A stretch of 64,000 nt of DNA from Chloroflexota bacterium (GCA_021787595.1 JAJYLQ010000011.1:1-64000); one strand, 5' to 3'; positions 1-10,275 are shown, counted from the first letter of the stretch. Translations and numbers: made by a program. The notes: a model not told the origin generated them from the letters alone.

Positions 1-119
1 TCGTTCAGCAATGTCTGTTCCTCTTCACTCAAGTCCACCATATATTTCTTCACCATGCCTGTCTCCTTTGTATGGAGACAGGATAATCCGAATCGCACTT
101 ATCAAAGCATGCTTGACAC

Positions 120-343
120 AGTACTACCTATTCGAGGTGCATTATGAAGAGCCTTTCGAGCGCGTCTGGAAGTTCGTCAAGAAGAAATGTCTGTACTCGC
201 ACTACTATGAAAAGTTTCCTGCCTTCAAAGCGGCCATTTCAAAATGCCTGGAGGAAACTACCACAAAGCACAAATCCGATCTCGATTCTTTGCTTACCTT
301 GCGTTTTCAACTCTTTCAAAAAGCGCAATTTGTGACCGTGTAA
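120..343 (+). pseudogene. IS630-family transposase C-terminal remnant
   Basis: Translation ..EEPFERVWKFVKKKCLYSHYYEKFPAFKAAISKCLEE..LDSLLTLRFQ resembles the IS630 DDE transposase C-terminus (ERxWKFxKKKxLYNxYYExFxxF..). The upstream catalytic region is absent. Confidence 0.6.
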
Positions 344-394
344 GGTATAGTAGAGAATCCGCCCAAACAAGATCAGACTCCGCTGCGTCGAGCC

Positions 395-1240
395 ATGCTA
401 TTCAATCGCACGGAGGCGTTTTTGCTGGATATTATGACATCGGGATATACGCCAGAAGAGGTCGAGCAGTCTTTGCGTGCGGCACTCGACCGCTGGCGAA
501 CGTTTTCCAGTATGCCACCGGAAACATTTCCTCCCGGCGTTCTGCGTTTCGTTGGAAGTCACGACCCAGCGATGGCGCTCGTCGCCGCTCATTATCATGA
601 AGTGACCCCAGGCTTTACGTTGCAATTAACTTTTACCGGCAGTATGGGCGGACTGATCGCTTTAGCGGAGAAGAAAGCCGACTTGGCAGGTTGTCATCTG
701 TGGGACGAAGCCACCGATACGTATAATGAACCTTTCGTTCGCAAATTATTGCCCGGACAAAAAGTGGCCCTGTTGACATTGGCGCATCGCCGCGTCGGAT
801 TGATCCTTCCGCCGGGGAATCCGCAAGGCGTCAAACGCTTGGAAGATTTAACTCGATCTGGAATCCATTTTGTGAATCGGCAACCAGGCTCCGGCACACG
901 CGTCTGGCTGGATGCCCAGCTTCGCCGCGCGCGAGTCGAGCCATCGCAAATTTCAGGCTATCAAGATGAAAAGATGACTCACTCCGAGGTGGCGCGCTCG
1001 ATCAGTCGCGGGGAGGCGAATGTCGGTCTGGGAGTCGAGACCGCCGCGTTGGTCTTCGGCTTGGACTTTCAATTGTTGACCACTGAACGTTATGATCTCG
1101 TTATCCCCGCAGAAAAATGGGAAATGGAGTCGGTCCAAACTTTGTATCAGTGGCTGGATACGGTGCAAGCCAAAGCCGCCATTAACAATCTCGGCGGTTA
1201 CGATACGACTGAAACCGGCATCATCACTTGGATTTCATAA
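395..1240 (+). CDS. PBP-like (molybdate-binding type) substrate-binding domain protein
   Basis: 281 aa ORF with 'LRFVGSHDPAMALVAAHY', 'LTFTGSMGGLIALAEKKADLAGCHLWD' and 'RQPGSGTRVWLD', typical of PBP-like domains related to ModE-linked binding domains; adjacent to moaA. Confidence 0.75.
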   Translation: MLFNRTEAFLLDIMTSGYTPEEVEQSLRAALDRWRTFSSMPPETFPPGVLRFVGSHDPAMALVAAHYHEVTPGFTLQLTFTGSMGGLIALAEKKADLAGCHLWDEATDTYNEPFVRKLLPGQKVALLTLAHRRVGLILPPGNPQGVKRLEDLTRSGIHFVNRQPGSGTRVWLDAQLRRARVEPSQISGYQDEKMTHSEVARSISRGEANVGLGVETAALVFGLDFQLLTTERYDLVIPAEKWEMESVQTLYQWLDTVQAKAAINNLGGYDTTETGIITWIS

Positions 1241-1305
1241 ACATTCCTCGCGGCCCTGCTCGTCGACGCGGGCTTTGACCAATTGTTTTTGATTCATGAA
1301 TAAGC

Positions 1306-2295
1306 CTATCCTCCAATTTGCGCCATGCGGCGGGACTCGGGGTAATGCTGCATCAGTAATTCATGACCTTCTGGCTTGGAGTCCACGGCCCTTTGGAGCA
1401 ATGGAAGGATTGGCTCGTTCGAGCGCAACGCTTCGCGCACATTGATCTCGCCATCCAGTAAAAGGCAGGGCCTTAAATAGCCATCGGCGGTGAGACGCAG
1501 GCGATTGCAGTTCTGGCAAAAATGTTCGCCGAGCGGCGAGATGAATCCAATCGTGCCCAACGCGCCGGGAATGCGGAATGTGCGCGCCGGCCCGTTGCCT
1601 TTGGGTTGCGTTGCAGGTTCAAGGTTGAAGGTGGAAAGTTGTGCGCGCATTTCTTGCAGAGAAAAATATCTTTCGCTCCGCACAGGAAAACCTTCGCCCC
1701 AATCCTGTGCGTTGCCCACCGGCATCAACTCAATGAAGCGCACGTGCCACGGATTCTCGATCGTCAGACGCGCGAGCGCGGGCAATTCGTCAGCGTTGAG
1801 TCCGTTCACGACAACGGTATTCAGTTTGAGCGGAGAAAGACCCGCCGCCTCCGCCGCGGCGAGCCCGCGCCAAAGCCGATCAAGGCTTCCGCCGCGCGTG
1901 ATCCGCTTGAACTTATCCGCATCCAATGTATCAAGGCTGACGTTCACGCGTTTCAACCCCGCGTCTGCCAATGGACGCGCGAGTCGTTCGAGCAGCATCG
2001 CGTTCGTCGTGAGACTGACTTCTTCGATGCCCGCGATGGACGCAATGCGCGCCACGATCTCAGCCATGTCGGGACGAACCAACGGCTCGCCGCCCGTGAG
2101 ACGAATCCGCTTCACCCCGACCCGCGCCGCGGTTTCAACAACCCGCGCAATCTCCTCCACTGACAATTGATTCTCGCGCGCCAGCCATTGCGCGCCATGT
2201 TGAGGCAGACAATACACGCAGCGCAAATTACAGCGGTCCGTGACCGAGATACGCAAATACGTGATGGCGCGGCCAAAGCGATCGGTGAGTGTCAT
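1306..2295 (-). CDS. moaA: GTP 3',8-cyclase MoaA
   Basis: Radical SAM motif 'RISVTDRCNLRCVYC', 'RLTGGEPLVR' and C-terminal 'FCQNCNRLRLTADGYLRPCL'. Confidence 0.97.
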   Translation of the reverse strand: MTLTDRFGRAITYLRISVTDRCNLRCVYCLPQHGAQWLARENQLSVEEIARVVETAARVGVKRIRLTGGEPLVRPDMAEIVARIASIAGIEEVSLTTNAMLLERLARPLADAGLKRVNVSLDTLDADKFKRITRGGSLDRLWRGLAAAEAAGLSPLKLNTVVVNGLNADELPALARLTIENPWHVRFIELMPVGNAQDWGEGFPVRSERYFSLQEMRAQLSTFNLEPATQPKGNGPARTFRIPGALGTIGFISPLGEHFCQNCNRLRLTADGYLRPCLLLDGEINVREALRSNEPILPLLQRAVDSKPEGHELLMQHYPESRRMAQIGG

Positions 2296-2556
2296 CTATC
2301 CGCCGCCGACGGGAGGGAACATTCCGACCACATCGCCATCTTTGAGTTTCGAATCGTTCTCCACGATGATGTTGTTGACGAATACAACATGAGTCTCTTC
2401 AGGCGGGATTTTCAAATGGTCAATCAAATCCCGCACGATGGAAGCATCCGGCAGATCAACTTCAAAAGGCTTGCCGGCGCGCGTGCCATCCTTGAAGCGA
2501 ACGAGGGTGGCAAAGAGTTTTACGGTGACGCGCATCTTCATCGCCTCCTCATGCAA
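2296..2556 (-). CDS. MoaD/ThiS-family ubiquitin-like sulfur carrier
   Basis: 86 aa, ends in -VGMFPPVGGG (C-terminal GG); start overlaps the next gene; directly upstream of moaA. Confidence 0.85.
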   Translation of the reverse strand: MHEEAMKMRVTVKLFATLVRFKDGTRAGKPFEVDLPDASIVRDLIDHLKIPPEETHVVFVNNIIVENDSKLKDGDVVGMFPPVGGG

Positions 2557-3346
2557 CCTTTAGCACGACATTTGCCGGGCTGGAGGCGGCGATCGTGCCC
2601 GACGGATCGTAAGGCATCATGCCCAGCATGATCTTCGAATCGCCTCGGCGCAATTGAAGACGCGCGAAGCCCAGGTCGGATGAACTGGGGAAAGGCACAT
2701 ATTCTTCCATGTCCCAATTGTGAATCGGAACTTCACGCAGATAAAATGCTTGTAACGCGCCGATGCCAGCCTTGCCCGAATACGCGCGCCAATTTTCGGG
2801 ATCGAGAATATCGGCCAGGATGGTTGTGGGGTCAACCGGTTCATATTCCGGCGGCAGGGGGATTCCCTCACGGCTGACTTTGATTCCAAGGATTCGATTA
2901 GGGAATCGCAAACTGGAAATGACTTGTGTTGCCACCGGCTCGAACTCTGCGCGCATTTCTTTTGGATGCGTGACCATGAAGTGCAGAACGCGAAAGTCGC
3001 GCATGAGAATGCCCGTCCACAAACGGCGATTATCTTTTTTCGGCAAAACGATTTCTGCTTCGAGTCCAACCGCCTCGCCGAGTTTCCATGGCGCTGAGCC
3101 GACTTCCTTCGCGCCCATCATCCCCGCCAGCATTCCAATGTGACGATTCCACAACGGCTCAATGGGTTGGCGCTGCCAATTCCATTCGCCGCGCACGACC
3201 AATTGAGCGGGCTCCGCTCCAAGGTCCGGATTGAGCGTATCCATCGGCGCGGTAAACGCATCTGCATCCTCGACCGCTTGATGTGTCCACGAATCGGGAT
3301 ACGTCAGCTCATATCCCCAAAGGATATGTTGGAATTGGATGGGCAT
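2549..3346 (-). CDS. hypothetical protein in Mo/W-cofactor operon
   Basis: 265 aa ORF co-oriented with and overlapping the MoaD-like gene. Confidence 0.6.
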   Translation of the reverse strand: MPIQFQHILWGYELTYPDSWTHQAVEDADAFTAPMDTLNPDLGAEPAQLVVRGEWNWQRQPIEPLWNRHIGMLAGMMGAKEVGSAPWKLGEAVGLEAEIVLPKKDNRRLWTGILMRDFRVLHFMVTHPKEMRAEFEPVATQVISSLRFPNRILGIKVSREGIPLPPEYEPVDPTTILADILDPENWRAYSGKAGIGALQAFYLREVPIHNWDMEEYVPFPSSSDLGFARLQLRRGDSKIMLGMMPYDPSGTIAASSPANVVLKVA

Positions 3347-3418
3347 AATTTATTTTCAGAGGCGACAGTCGCTTCTGTATAAAAATGGAATAATCATGGA
3401 AGCGACTGCCACCTTATT

Positions 3419-3454
3419 AAATCTTCCGGGCGAGGTTCTGCCCGGAAGATTTTA
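3419..3454 (-). terminator. intrinsic terminator after aldehyde:ferredoxin oxidoreductase
   Basis: Perfect inverted repeat AAATCTTCCGGGC-GAGGTTCT-GCCCGGAAGATTT immediately after the stop codon. Confidence 0.75.
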
Positions 3455-3460
3455 ACGAAA

Positions 3461-5227
3461 TCAAGCTGCGTGCCCGTCATGCACCCACGCAAAGACGGAA
3501 TCGAGTTGCTCGTTGGTGATGGTCCACTTCACGTTGTGAGGCGGCAGAGCTTCGTTGAGCATGAACTCCGGCGGGCGGTCATCTTCGGCAGTGAAGCCGG
3601 CGCGTTCGTTGAAGAGACGCTCCATCTTCAAAACCTCTTTGCCAATCGGAACCACATCCGCGCCGGTGATGTTTTGTCCGGTCACTCCCGCAACCGACTC
3701 AGCCATGCCTTCCCAGCCTTTCGCAATATCGAGGATCGGGAATGCAATGAACAAGCAATAGCCTGTGCTGTCAATGAACGCGGTAGCGGCTTGGAAGGTG
3801 AGCGAGAGTTCTGCTTTGCCTTCATTGGAGAGCGGATCGAGTTTGCCGCTGACGCCCGCGATTTCCGGCGCGATGGTGTAACCCGCAGTGTGATCTGCGC
3901 CCATTGGCGTCGTTGCATAAGTGACGCCGATGCCTTTGACTGCGCGCGGTTCATAGGCAGGCATGGATTGGTGTTTGACGACCGGCACGCGGCTCACACC
4001 GAACGCTTTGGCTGTCGCTTCCACGCCTTGACCAAGAATGCGGCCCAGCGGCGTACCCTTGCGGATTTCATCGAAGGTTGCGAGTGCGCCTTCCGCATCA
4101 CCAAATTTGAGCAAGCCGCCTTCCATTGCAATGGCAACGGTATTGCCCGCTTCAATCGTATCGAGGCCGATGTCGTTGCATTCGCGCGTCATCTTGGCGA
4201 TGTAATCCAATTCGTCAATGCCGCAGTTTGCGCCGAGCGCCCAAGTGGTCTCGTATTCAACGCAAGAGGCAACCGCATTACCATTTTCATCCGGGATGAT
4301 ATTGGAGCACTTGATGATGCATCCGGGATGGCAGCCGTGCCCCATCATGCCTTCGCCGCCGCGCTTCTCGCATAACTCAGCCATAGCCTCACCTGAAATC
4401 TTTGCCGCGCCCTCAAATTGACCCGCGCTGAAGTTGCGAGTCGGCAGGCCGCCCGCTTCATTCAGGATGTTGACCAGCACCGCGGTGCCGAAGGCGTTCA
4501 AGCCGCCGGCTTTTTTCGTCAAGCCATGTTCCTGAATCGACTCGGTCAATTTCCTGCGGCCCTGTTTGAAGAGTTCTTTATCCACAATGTCAACGCCGGG
4601 ACCGCCTGTGTCAATGATGACCATGGCTTTGACGCCGCGCGCGCCCATGACCGCGCCCATGCCGCCGCGGCCCGCATAGCGTCCCGGTTTGTTTTCGGGG
4701 TCGTTCACCGAGATGCCCGCATTGGAGAGTTTCATCTCGCCGGCTTGCCCGATACCAATGACAGCGGTCTTGGGATACTTCTTCCACAAAACTTCGTCCA
4801 CTTCGTACATGCCTTTGCCGAGAAGATCCGCCGCGTCTTCGAACTTGACCCCATCCTTGCTCACTACCAGCGTGTACCACTTTCCCTTTGCGGGGGTCCC
4901 CTCGATGATGATTGCCCCCAAACCAAGTTTGGCGATCATCTGTCCGCTCAAACCGCCCGCATTCGATTCCTTGATGCCGCCCGTGAGCGGACTCTTGCCG
5001 CCGAACGAAGTGCGTCCACTGCTTGGTGCGGCGGGCGTGCCAGTCACCCAGCCCGGAGCGATCACGAGCTTGTTGTTCGGTCCGAGCGGGTGGCATAGCG
5101 GATCCACCTCGTCGCAGGTGATTGCGGAGGTCAGGCCGCGGCCCGCCCAACGCGCCCACTTTTCGGGTACATCTTCGTAAGCGGCTTTCAGGGTGCTCAT
5201 GTTGATTCTCAAAATTTTCCTTGCCAT
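3461..5227 (-). CDS. aldehyde:ferredoxin oxidoreductase (tungsten enzyme family)
   Basis: 'MARKILRINMSTLKAAYEDVPEKWARWAGRGLTSAI..', 'GGMGAVMGARGVKAMVI', 'CHPGCIIKCSN' and 'TTPMGADHTAGYT' are AOR-family hallmarks. Start placed at internal Met with AAGGAG RBS (ORF track start 5308 is too long). Confidence 0.93.
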   Translation of the reverse strand: MARKILRINMSTLKAAYEDVPEKWARWAGRGLTSAITCDEVDPLCHPLGPNNKLVIAPGWVTGTPAAPSSGRTSFGGKSPLTGGIKESNAGGLSGQMIAKLGLGAIIIEGTPAKGKWYTLVVSKDGVKFEDAADLLGKGMYEVDEVLWKKYPKTAVIGIGQAGEMKLSNAGISVNDPENKPGRYAGRGGMGAVMGARGVKAMVIIDTGGPGVDIVDKELFKQGRRKLTESIQEHGLTKKAGGLNAFGTAVLVNILNEAGGLPTRNFSAGQFEGAAKISGEAMAELCEKRGGEGMMGHGCHPGCIIKCSNIIPDENGNAVASCVEYETTWALGANCGIDELDYIAKMTRECNDIGLDTIEAGNTVAIAMEGGLLKFGDAEGALATFDEIRKGTPLGRILGQGVEATAKAFGVSRVPVVKHQSMPAYEPRAVKGIGVTYATTPMGADHTAGYTIAPEIAGVSGKLDPLSNEGKAELSLTFQAATAFIDSTGYCLFIAFPILDIAKGWEGMAESVAGVTGQNITGADVVPIGKEVLKMERLFNERAGFTAEDDRPPEFMLNEALPPHNVKWTITNEQLDSVFAWVHDGHAA

Positions 5228-5279
5228 TGTGTTACTCCTTCTTGTTGAAAAAATTTGTATTCTTCTATGGAAACGATTT

Positions 5280-5624
5280 CTATTTATAGGAATGATGCAT
5301 GGCGCCACGTTCCCCCAACGCGGCTTTCAATCCCTCCGACATACGGATCCCGTCCCGGTATTGATAAGGCCATAAGCGATCAATTGAAAAGATTCCCACG
5401 TGATCGCCATCCTTGAGCAATTCGTTCGATCCGGTTTCCATGCCCGGCACTTCACACAGCACTGAGTTGATGAACAAATATCCCCTTTCCTCCCTTGGAA
5501 TGCCAAGTTGATTCAACAATTCCATCTTGCCGGAATCTGGCCCCAGATCAACGCTCATCTGGGCGACATATCGTCCGCCGCCAAATCTTGCCAGGGAGCC
5601 ATATAAAAACAAATTGACCTTCAT
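5280..5624 (-). CDS. MoaD/ThiS-like protein upstream of AOR
   Basis: Internal start 'MKVNLFLYGSLARFGGG..'; beta-grasp-like protein with 'LLKDGDHVGIFSIDRLWPYQYRDG'. Upstream ORF extension lies in a structured leader. Confidence 0.65.
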   Translation of the reverse strand: MKVNLFLYGSLARFGGGRYVAQMSVDLGPDSGKMELLNQLGIPREERGYLFINSVLCEVPGMETGSNELLKDGDHVGIFSIDRLWPYQYRDGIRMSEGLKAALGERGAMHHSYK

Positions 5625-6029
5625 TTTTGATGATTGCACATTGGTACGCAATAAATAGTATAGTGGCAACATTTCCCCAACGGCCTGGCTGAAAGCAGAG
5701 TCTTCTTTATTAAGCTCCAATCACAATACCTGTACTTTCGGCCAGGCGAGTCCTCCTATTCAGGTTAACCTTGATTGGTTTACAAAGTCATGCTCTCGGC
5801 GGCGCTCCATGGGAGTGCTTCGCGAAGGACACTCGAAGGACAAAGTGCAAGCGGCGGCTGAAGCAGAAATTGCTTGTCGGGCAATTCATGTTAACCAGAA
5901 TAAATTGGTATCCACTTGTCATTGCAAATTTGCGCTGATATTTTCAATTGACCGTCCCTGAAGATTCGACCTGTTCCTTTTCAATTTCAATCAATCCTGA
6001 CCCCCTTGCAGCTGGAACCTCTCGGAAAA

Positions 6030-6053
6030 TAAAAAAGCCGAGCCAAGCTCGGC
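6030..6053 (-). terminator. intrinsic terminator of the 412 aa ORF
   Basis: On the minus strand GCCGAGC-TTG-GCTCGGC followed by TTTTTTATTTT. Confidence 0.85.
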
Positions 6054-6115
6054 AATCTAATGTAAATTGCCCTGCCAAGTCATAGGAAGGCTTGAATCAA
6101 ATCTCTCACCGCCGA

Positions 6116-7354
6116 TTACTTTTTGGCGCGGTCCGTGATGGTCAGATACGCCATCGTTTGATTCAATAGCTGGTAAACCACCTCGCCGAACGTGGTCGGC
6201 CCCGTGATATCCCCGGTGCGCTTTCCTTCCAATTCCGAATATAAATAATTCAATATGCAATTGCATGAGAAAGCAGGATTCTTGTTTAAATGCAATGGCA
6301 TTTTCGCAGTGAACTGCTGGACATAATCCTTGAAAGGCTTCGCATGTTTATAAGAAATTCCTGCAAAGACTGGCGCATAGAACCGGACTTCCTGAGCCGC
6401 TGCGTCCACGTTTTGAAAGCTGACGTTGACCATCGCCCCAAAGTAATCGGCAACGAGGGGCAATCTCGTATCCAAATGTTGACGCGTCACATACTCCGCG
6501 AAATTCACCCGGACGCCGTTGATATACGCCTCGCGCGCGCTGAAACCATCTTGTGAAAATGTAATCGTATCGCCGTTCCCCTGCTCGAAAATATTCAGGT
6601 AGTCCACTTCGGCCACGTGAGTGGACGGCAATAAACAATGCATGACCACCGCACTGTCTTCAAGCACGGCCTGGGTCTGCCCGTTGAACACCTTGGGCGT
6701 GACCTTTCCAAGATCATCGAGATGCACGCCGGCGATCCAGCCGATCAAAGGGCTGTGCCCAAAATCCTTATATTGCGGCGCGCGCAGGGCGAATGCAAGA
6801 TGGGTCTTGGATGAGCCCGGCATGATGATGACGCTAAAGCCGTTGCCGGTCATATCTGTATAAACGCTGGACAGCGTTTCCGAATCGTAGACTTTCACCG
6901 AGAAGTCCAAGACGCTATCTGGTAGTGTAGTGACATAGATTTTTTGCCGCGTGGACAATCCTCCCTGTTCGGTCATAAAGTATGGAATTGAACCGCCAAT
7001 CCAATTTCCTGCAGGCAACGATCTGAGCAGGCTTTCATCTCCTGCCAGCAACAATCTTTCGCCGCGAGCGATCTTTGCCTTGACCTCAATGGGATCATAC
7101 ATGTATCCCTGCACCGAATCCCTGCCGAAGATTTTGATCAGATCGCGTTGCACGGAAATCAGATCCGCATTGCGGGCAAAAATGTCGTGGAGCTCCTGCG
7201 CGGATCTCTGGATGGTACGCGGCGATGGATCCCTGGTCACCTGGCGTGTCAAATAACCTAAAAGGAATTTTGTCGCCAGAAAGTCAAACTGGTATCTGGC
7301 TTTGCCAGCGACGATATTGCTCCATGTCGGGTGCGAAACGGGCGGTACATCCAC
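6116..7354 (-). CDS. hypothetical protein (412 aa)
   Basis: Long ORF with non-random composition and a clear terminator; family not recognised by eye. Confidence 0.65.
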   Translation of the reverse strand: MDVPPVSHPTWSNIVAGKARYQFDFLATKFLLGYLTRQVTRDPSPRTIQRSAQELHDIFARNADLISVQRDLIKIFGRDSVQGYMYDPIEVKAKIARGERLLLAGDESLLRSLPAGNWIGGSIPYFMTEQGGLSTRQKIYVTTLPDSVLDFSVKVYDSETLSSVYTDMTGNGFSVIIMPGSSKTHLAFALRAPQYKDFGHSPLIGWIAGVHLDDLGKVTPKVFNGQTQAVLEDSAVVMHCLLPSTHVAEVDYLNIFEQGNGDTITFSQDGFSAREAYINGVRVNFAEYVTRQHLDTRLPLVADYFGAMVNVSFQNVDAAAQEVRFYAPVFAGISYKHAKPFKDYVQQFTAKMPLHLNKNPAFSCNCILNYLYSELEGKRTGDITGPTTFGEVVYQLLNQTMAYLTITDRAKK

Positions 7355-7713
7355 ATTGGCCTCTTTTCAGCTATCTCTCTAATTGCAAGCTGCGCGATCT
7401 TCCAGGTTGCAATTATCACGCTGGAGATTTTGCCGTCAATTGACATATGACACAAAAAAACCATTATTCTTGACTGGTTTTGTCCATAAATTTTCATGAA
7501 TGAAAGGTACCGGCCTCGGGGCAAGCCTCGAACCATTTTTCCACTGCAAGTGGCGGCGTTATGACATGCTCCTTGTTCTACATGCTTGCTCATTATCTGA
7601 CTCTCGAATTGAACTGCAAAATCACATTGCTCGGTATTCAACCCGTCTCTGTCGAATTGAACGAGCCTCTCAGCCCGGAAGTCGAATGCGCGGCGAACGA
7701 AGCTGTCGAAGCG

Positions 7714-8382
7714 CTAACCTCGACTCTTCTTTGAATCGGAAGTATTGATCAAACCTTCGCGCATGGCCAACGACACGGCCTCGGCGCGATTGGATACATT
7801 CAATTTATTGAGAATGCTGCTGACGTGAAACTTGGCCGTGGAAAGACTGATGACCAGCTCACGTGCAATCTCCGCATTGCTCAACCCGCCTATGATGCAA
7901 GCCAGCACTTCCCTCTCGCGCTCCGATAAATTGTATTTTGAAAATTGAGATGGAGATGACCGCCGGCCGCGAAGCAGGTCTTGAATTTCTGGCGAAATCG
8001 TGGCCTTGCCATCGCTCGCGTCTCGGATTGCTTTCGCCAACTCGGTGGCTGAAATGCTTTTCAACAGAAAACCGATCGCGCCGGCATCGAGCATTTTCTG
8101 AATCATCTCCGTCTCGTAAAACGTGGTCAGGCCAATGACGCGCGTGTGCGGAAACTGCGAACAGATTTGCTGCGTGGCGCCCGCGCCGTCCATCACCGGC
8201 ATGACCATGTCCATCAGCACCACATCGGGTTTTTCGCGGGCACACAGGCGCACTGCCTCTTCGCCGTTCATCGCTTCGCCCACCAGCTTCAAGTCCTCGA
8301 ACGCCAATAAGAAGAGACGCAGGCCGCTGCGAACCATCACGTGATCATCCGCAATGATGACGCGTATCTGTCCTTTTTTCAT
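7714..8382 (-). CDS. NarL/FixJ-type response regulator with LuxR HTH
   Basis: 'IRVIIADDHVMVRSGLRLFL', 'PDVVLMDMVMPVMDG' and 'LSEREREVLACIIGGLSNAEIARELVISLSTAKFHVSSILNKL'. Confidence 0.95.
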   Translation of the reverse strand: MKKGQIRVIIADDHVMVRSGLRLFLLAFEDLKLVGEAMNGEEAVRLCAREKPDVVLMDMVMPVMDGAGATQQICSQFPHTRVIGLTTFYETEMIQKMLDAGAIGFLLKSISATELAKAIRDASDGKATISPEIQDLLRGRRSSPSQFSKYNLSEREREVLACIIGGLSNAEIARELVISLSTAKFHVSSILNKLNVSNRAEAVSLAMREGLINTSDSKKSRG

Positions 8383-8491
8383 AGTTCCATCTGCCTCATA
8401 ATAAAAAATTTAGATACGAGGGTCACAAAGCGCATAAAGGAAAGACTCTTTTTTCCCTTGCGCCGTGGTGTTCTTCGTGTTCAAAGAAAAC

Positions 8492-9739
8492 TCAATGCTC
8501 CACCTCGGGCCAGTGGAGCAAAACTTCCGTACCCTGACCCTGCCTGCTCCGCACGGACAAAGCGATTTGCGCGTTGGAGGCGCGTTCGCGCATAATGCCC
8601 AATCCCAAATGCTCGCCCATCACATATCTTGAATCAAAGCCCAGGCCATCGTCACGGATCGTCAGCGAAACGGATTTAGAAAACGCTGGCGGATCAGAAT
8701 CCGCTTTCTTTCGCCTGCTGCGCGATGACGAACCAGGAATGGATTCGATCTCGATCTCCACGTTATCCGCACCTGAATGTTTTGCCACGTTGTTCAACGC
8801 CTCCTGGGCAATGCGATAAAATGCCAGCTTCACTTCTGTCGGCAAAACGGCTGTTCCTTCCACATGAACTTTTACCTGCGCTCGAATACGCCCCGAAACA
8901 CCTTCAGCCAACTGCTTGAGCAAATCCTCCAACCCAACTTCACCGAGACCGATGGGTCGCAGTTCGAGAAGCAACGTCCGCATTTCGGCCAGCGCACCCT
9001 TTGTCAGCTTACGGAGGTCATCCAAACCCTGCTGGGCCTCATCGGGGTCACGCGTCCAGATGGTTGGCAGGACCTCCGCGATCAGGCTGGCAGAGAAGAT
9101 GGTTTGGGTGACCGAGTCGTGCAATTCCCGCGCGAGGCGGTTGCGTTCCGCCGTCACGGCCTCCTCCTGAGCCTGTTCGCGCAGGCGGGCATTTTCGATG
9201 GCGAGCGCGGTCTGGTCGCAAAACGATACGGCCAGATCAATGTCATCCTGAGTGAAAACGCGCGGTTTGGCATAATAGAGATTCAAAGCGCCGACGATAT
9301 CCTGTTTGACGATAAGCGGCACAGACAGTTCGGAGCGATAACGCTTGGAGAGAATTTTCAATAGCCGCGTCATTTCCGGATCGAGAGGCCGGGTTAGGAC
9401 ATCCGTAGCATGTTCTATATCTGTGACGGCGACCGGCTCGCCCAGATTCACCGCCTGCCCTGTGGGCCCTTGTCCGAGGATCACCGTGGAATGCTGCAAG
9501 TATTCACGGCTCAACCCATGCGAAGATTGGATTTTGAGCAAATTGGTTTCGGGCTGCAGGCGGTAGATCGCGACCGCGTCTGCTTCCAGCAAACGGCCAG
9601 CGTACAAGGTGATGTAATCGAGGATCGCGTCCAGCGGTTTGTTGGAGTTCAGCACCGCGAGAATCCCGCGCAGCCCCTCGGCGATGCCCCGGCGGCGTTC
9701 GCGTTCCTGTGATTGTGCATCTATGGCTTCAGGCATCAT
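8492..9739 (-). CDS. GAF-domain sensor histidine kinase (HisKA_3/NarX-DegS type)
   Basis: GAF region followed by 'ERNRLARELHDSVTQTIFSASL' and the HATPase 'IAQEALNNVAKHSGADNV..RDDGLGFD'. Confidence 0.93.
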   Translation of the reverse strand: MMPEAIDAQSQERERRRGIAEGLRGILAVLNSNKPLDAILDYITLYAGRLLEADAVAIYRLQPETNLLKIQSSHGLSREYLQHSTVILGQGPTGQAVNLGEPVAVTDIEHATDVLTRPLDPEMTRLLKILSKRYRSELSVPLIVKQDIVGALNLYYAKPRVFTQDDIDLAVSFCDQTALAIENARLREQAQEEAVTAERNRLARELHDSVTQTIFSASLIAEVLPTIWTRDPDEAQQGLDDLRKLTKGALAEMRTLLLELRPIGLGEVGLEDLLKQLAEGVSGRIRAQVKVHVEGTAVLPTEVKLAFYRIAQEALNNVAKHSGADNVEIEIESIPGSSSRSRRKKADSDPPAFSKSVSLTIRDDGLGFDSRYVMGEHLGLGIMRERASNAQIALSVRSRQGQGTEVLLHWPEVEH

Positions 9740-9931
9740 GGAAGAACTCTATAATCCTTCCAGATTGTACTCCGTAACGATAAAACAGAGAGCCTGACGG
9801 AAGCCACAGGGCGTACTCAAAGTTTGTTAGCAAACCTGCTCCGGTTGCCGCCTGCACTTTGTTCTTTGAGTGTCCGCGGCGACTGCCTGCAGGCAAATCT
9901 TGCGCCGGGGACAGCGCAAGGAGCAACCGAA

Positions 9932-9984
9932 TTGACAGCCCTCCTCGGTCCGGTATATACTAGTTATGGGCATATGCCCATAAC
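9932..9984 (+). promoter_or_regulatory. sigma70-like promoter plus 22-bp perfect palindromic operator
   Basis: TTGACA (9932-9937), 18-nt spacer, TATACT (9956-9961), then GTTATGGGCATATGCCCATAAC (9963-9984), a perfect palindrome over the predicted TSS. Confidence 0.8.
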
Positions 9985-10005
9985 ATCCAACGAAAGGATT
10001 TTTTT

Positions 10006-10275
10006 ATGGCAAAGATATTCGTGCGCGAGCGCACTCGCATCAGCAAAGGCGAAGGCCTGCCTCGCTTCGCCATTGTCGGCGTAGAAGGAAGCGATCTAAA
10101 GTTCTTCCAGATTCACGTCCGCAAATCGGAACTGGACGCCATCGCCCAATCCATCGGCGCAGAGGTCGTAATGCTGCCGCGCGGGACGGGCCAGGACGCC
10201 GGTGAAGGCTCCGGAGGCGGCAGGCGCCAGAAGCGAAGCAACCGTCGGCGCGCGAACCGGGGAGGCAATGCCTAG
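10006..10275 (+). CDS. small conserved-type protein, first gene of the DUF134 operon
   Basis: 89 aa ORF with RBS (GAAAGGA) downstream of the promoter/palindrome; end overlaps the DUF134 start. Confidence 0.7.
   Translation: MAKIFVRERTRISKGEGLPRFAIVGVEGSDLKFFQIHVRKSELDAIAQSIGAEVVMLPRGTGQDAGEGSGGGRRQKRSNRRRANRGGNA

Noticed and set aside
3470-4375. 301 aa plus-strand ORF
   Set aside because: Antisense to the aldehyde:ferredoxin oxidoreductase gene.
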